Positions 11,396 to 11,664 of a stretch of DNA of 11,664 nt are shown one piece after another. Made by a program: the position numbers and the translations under genes. The stretch is taken from NCBI GenBank assembly GCA_946482115.1, contig CAMLQP010000072.1, positions 1-11,664 of the forward strand. Reading direction: 5' to 3'. The notes below the pieces were generated by a model. It worked only from the letters and a program-made list of their open reading frames with translations, did not search any database and had not been told where the DNA came from. The stretch is from an uncultured Comamonadaceae bacterium (lineage in GTDB: Bacteria; Pseudomonadota; Gammaproteobacteria; Burkholderiales; Burkholderiaceae). Within the stretch, counting starts at the first letter, position 1. The number at the start of each line of letters is the position of its first letter.

Positions 11396-11664
11396 TCAGA
11401 AATCGCCGCCGCCGCCGGCCAGGCTCTCGAAACGCGTGAGCGCGTTCAGGAAGGCCAGCTTGACGGTGCCGGTGGGGCCGTTGCGCTGCTTGCCGATGAT
11501 GATCTCGGCCACGCCGGGCTCCTTGCAGGCGTCCTTGGTGTAGTACTCGTCGCGGTAGATGAACATGATGATGTCCGCATCCTGCTCGATGGCGCCCGAT
11601 TCGCGCAGATCGGACATCATGGGGCGCTTGTCGGTGCGCTGCTCCACCGAGCGGTTGAGCTGCG
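11396..11664 (-). CDS. dnaB: Replicative DNA helicase DnaB, C-terminal fragment (5' part outside window)
   Basis: The last 88 residues of DnaB, the hexameric 5'-3' helicase that unwinds the replication fork. The frame is open to the window edge and reads [14 protein letters not shown], then [44 protein letters not shown] and TRFESL. These are the conserved C-terminal RecA-core motifs of DnaB, including the KQRNGP segment that carries the arginine finger. It ends in a short glycine-rich tail, GGGGDF. The in-frame GTG at 11647 is only an internal codon, because the conserved QLNRS lies upstream of it. paiB follows 13 bases downstream. Confidence 0.97.
   Translation of the reverse strand, partial: QLNRSVEQRTDKRPMMSDLRESGAIEQDADIIMFIYRDEYYTKDACKEPGVAEIIIGKQRNGPTGTVKLAFLNALTRFESLAGGGGDF

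Overview
The window looks like a chromosomal segment of a high-GC betaproteobacterium, most likely Burkholderiales and plausibly Comamonadaceae. By eye the sequence is roughly 70% GC, codons end mostly in G or C, and the gene families (cyanophycin synthetase, a TadA-LdcA run, PaiB beside dnaB) fit that group. This placement is inference. Gene density is very high: no stretch over about 115 bases lacks a gene, and I see no mobile element, CRISPR array or RNA gene.

Layout. (1) Bases 1-1581, + strand: the 3' part of a cyanophycin synthetase gene (end of the ATP-grasp domain plus a full Mur-ligase-like domain), cut by the window edge. (2) Bases 8451 down to 1604, - strand: five tightly packed genes that read like one transcription unit. 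In order of transcription they are tadA fused to a haloalkane-dehalogenase-like domain, an LD-carboxypeptidase (S66), an NAD(P)-dependent aldehyde dehydrogenase, a membrane-anchored penicillin-acylase-family Ntn hydrolase, and glutamate racemase. The junctions are a 4-base gap, a 4-base ATGA overlap, a 54-base gap with a good ribosome binding site, and a CTGA overlap. (3) Bases 8566-10758, + strand and divergent from tadA: a membrane-anchored PAS-PAS-GGDEF-EAL cyclic-di-GMP protein. (4) Bases 11664 down to 10765, - strand: the 3' end of the replicative helicase gene dnaB followed by a PaiB-type FMN-binding regulator gene. That gene converges on the GGDEF-EAL gene across a 6-base gap containing two overlapping inverted repeats.

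Most genes are recognisable housekeeping or regulatory families. The most unusual object is the tadA product. A complete-looking tRNA adenosine deaminase is followed in the same frame by about 200 residues that clearly resemble haloalkane dehalogenase (HLD-I type). In that tail the nucleophile motif is replaced, and two internal blocks carrying the other catalytic residues appear deleted, while both ends of the fold are still recognisable. It looks like an enzyme eroded or repurposed as an inert appendage on an essential tRNA-editing enzyme. The second oddity is glutamate racemase, which has no ATG, GTG or TTG start near its conserved N-terminus and seems to start at a CTG overlapping the acylase stop codon.

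Functionally, LdcA (murein peptide recycling) and MurI (D-glutamate supply) bracket the - strand run, so part of the unit serves cell-wall precursor metabolism. The substrates of the acylase and the aldehyde dehydrogenase cannot be read from the sequence.
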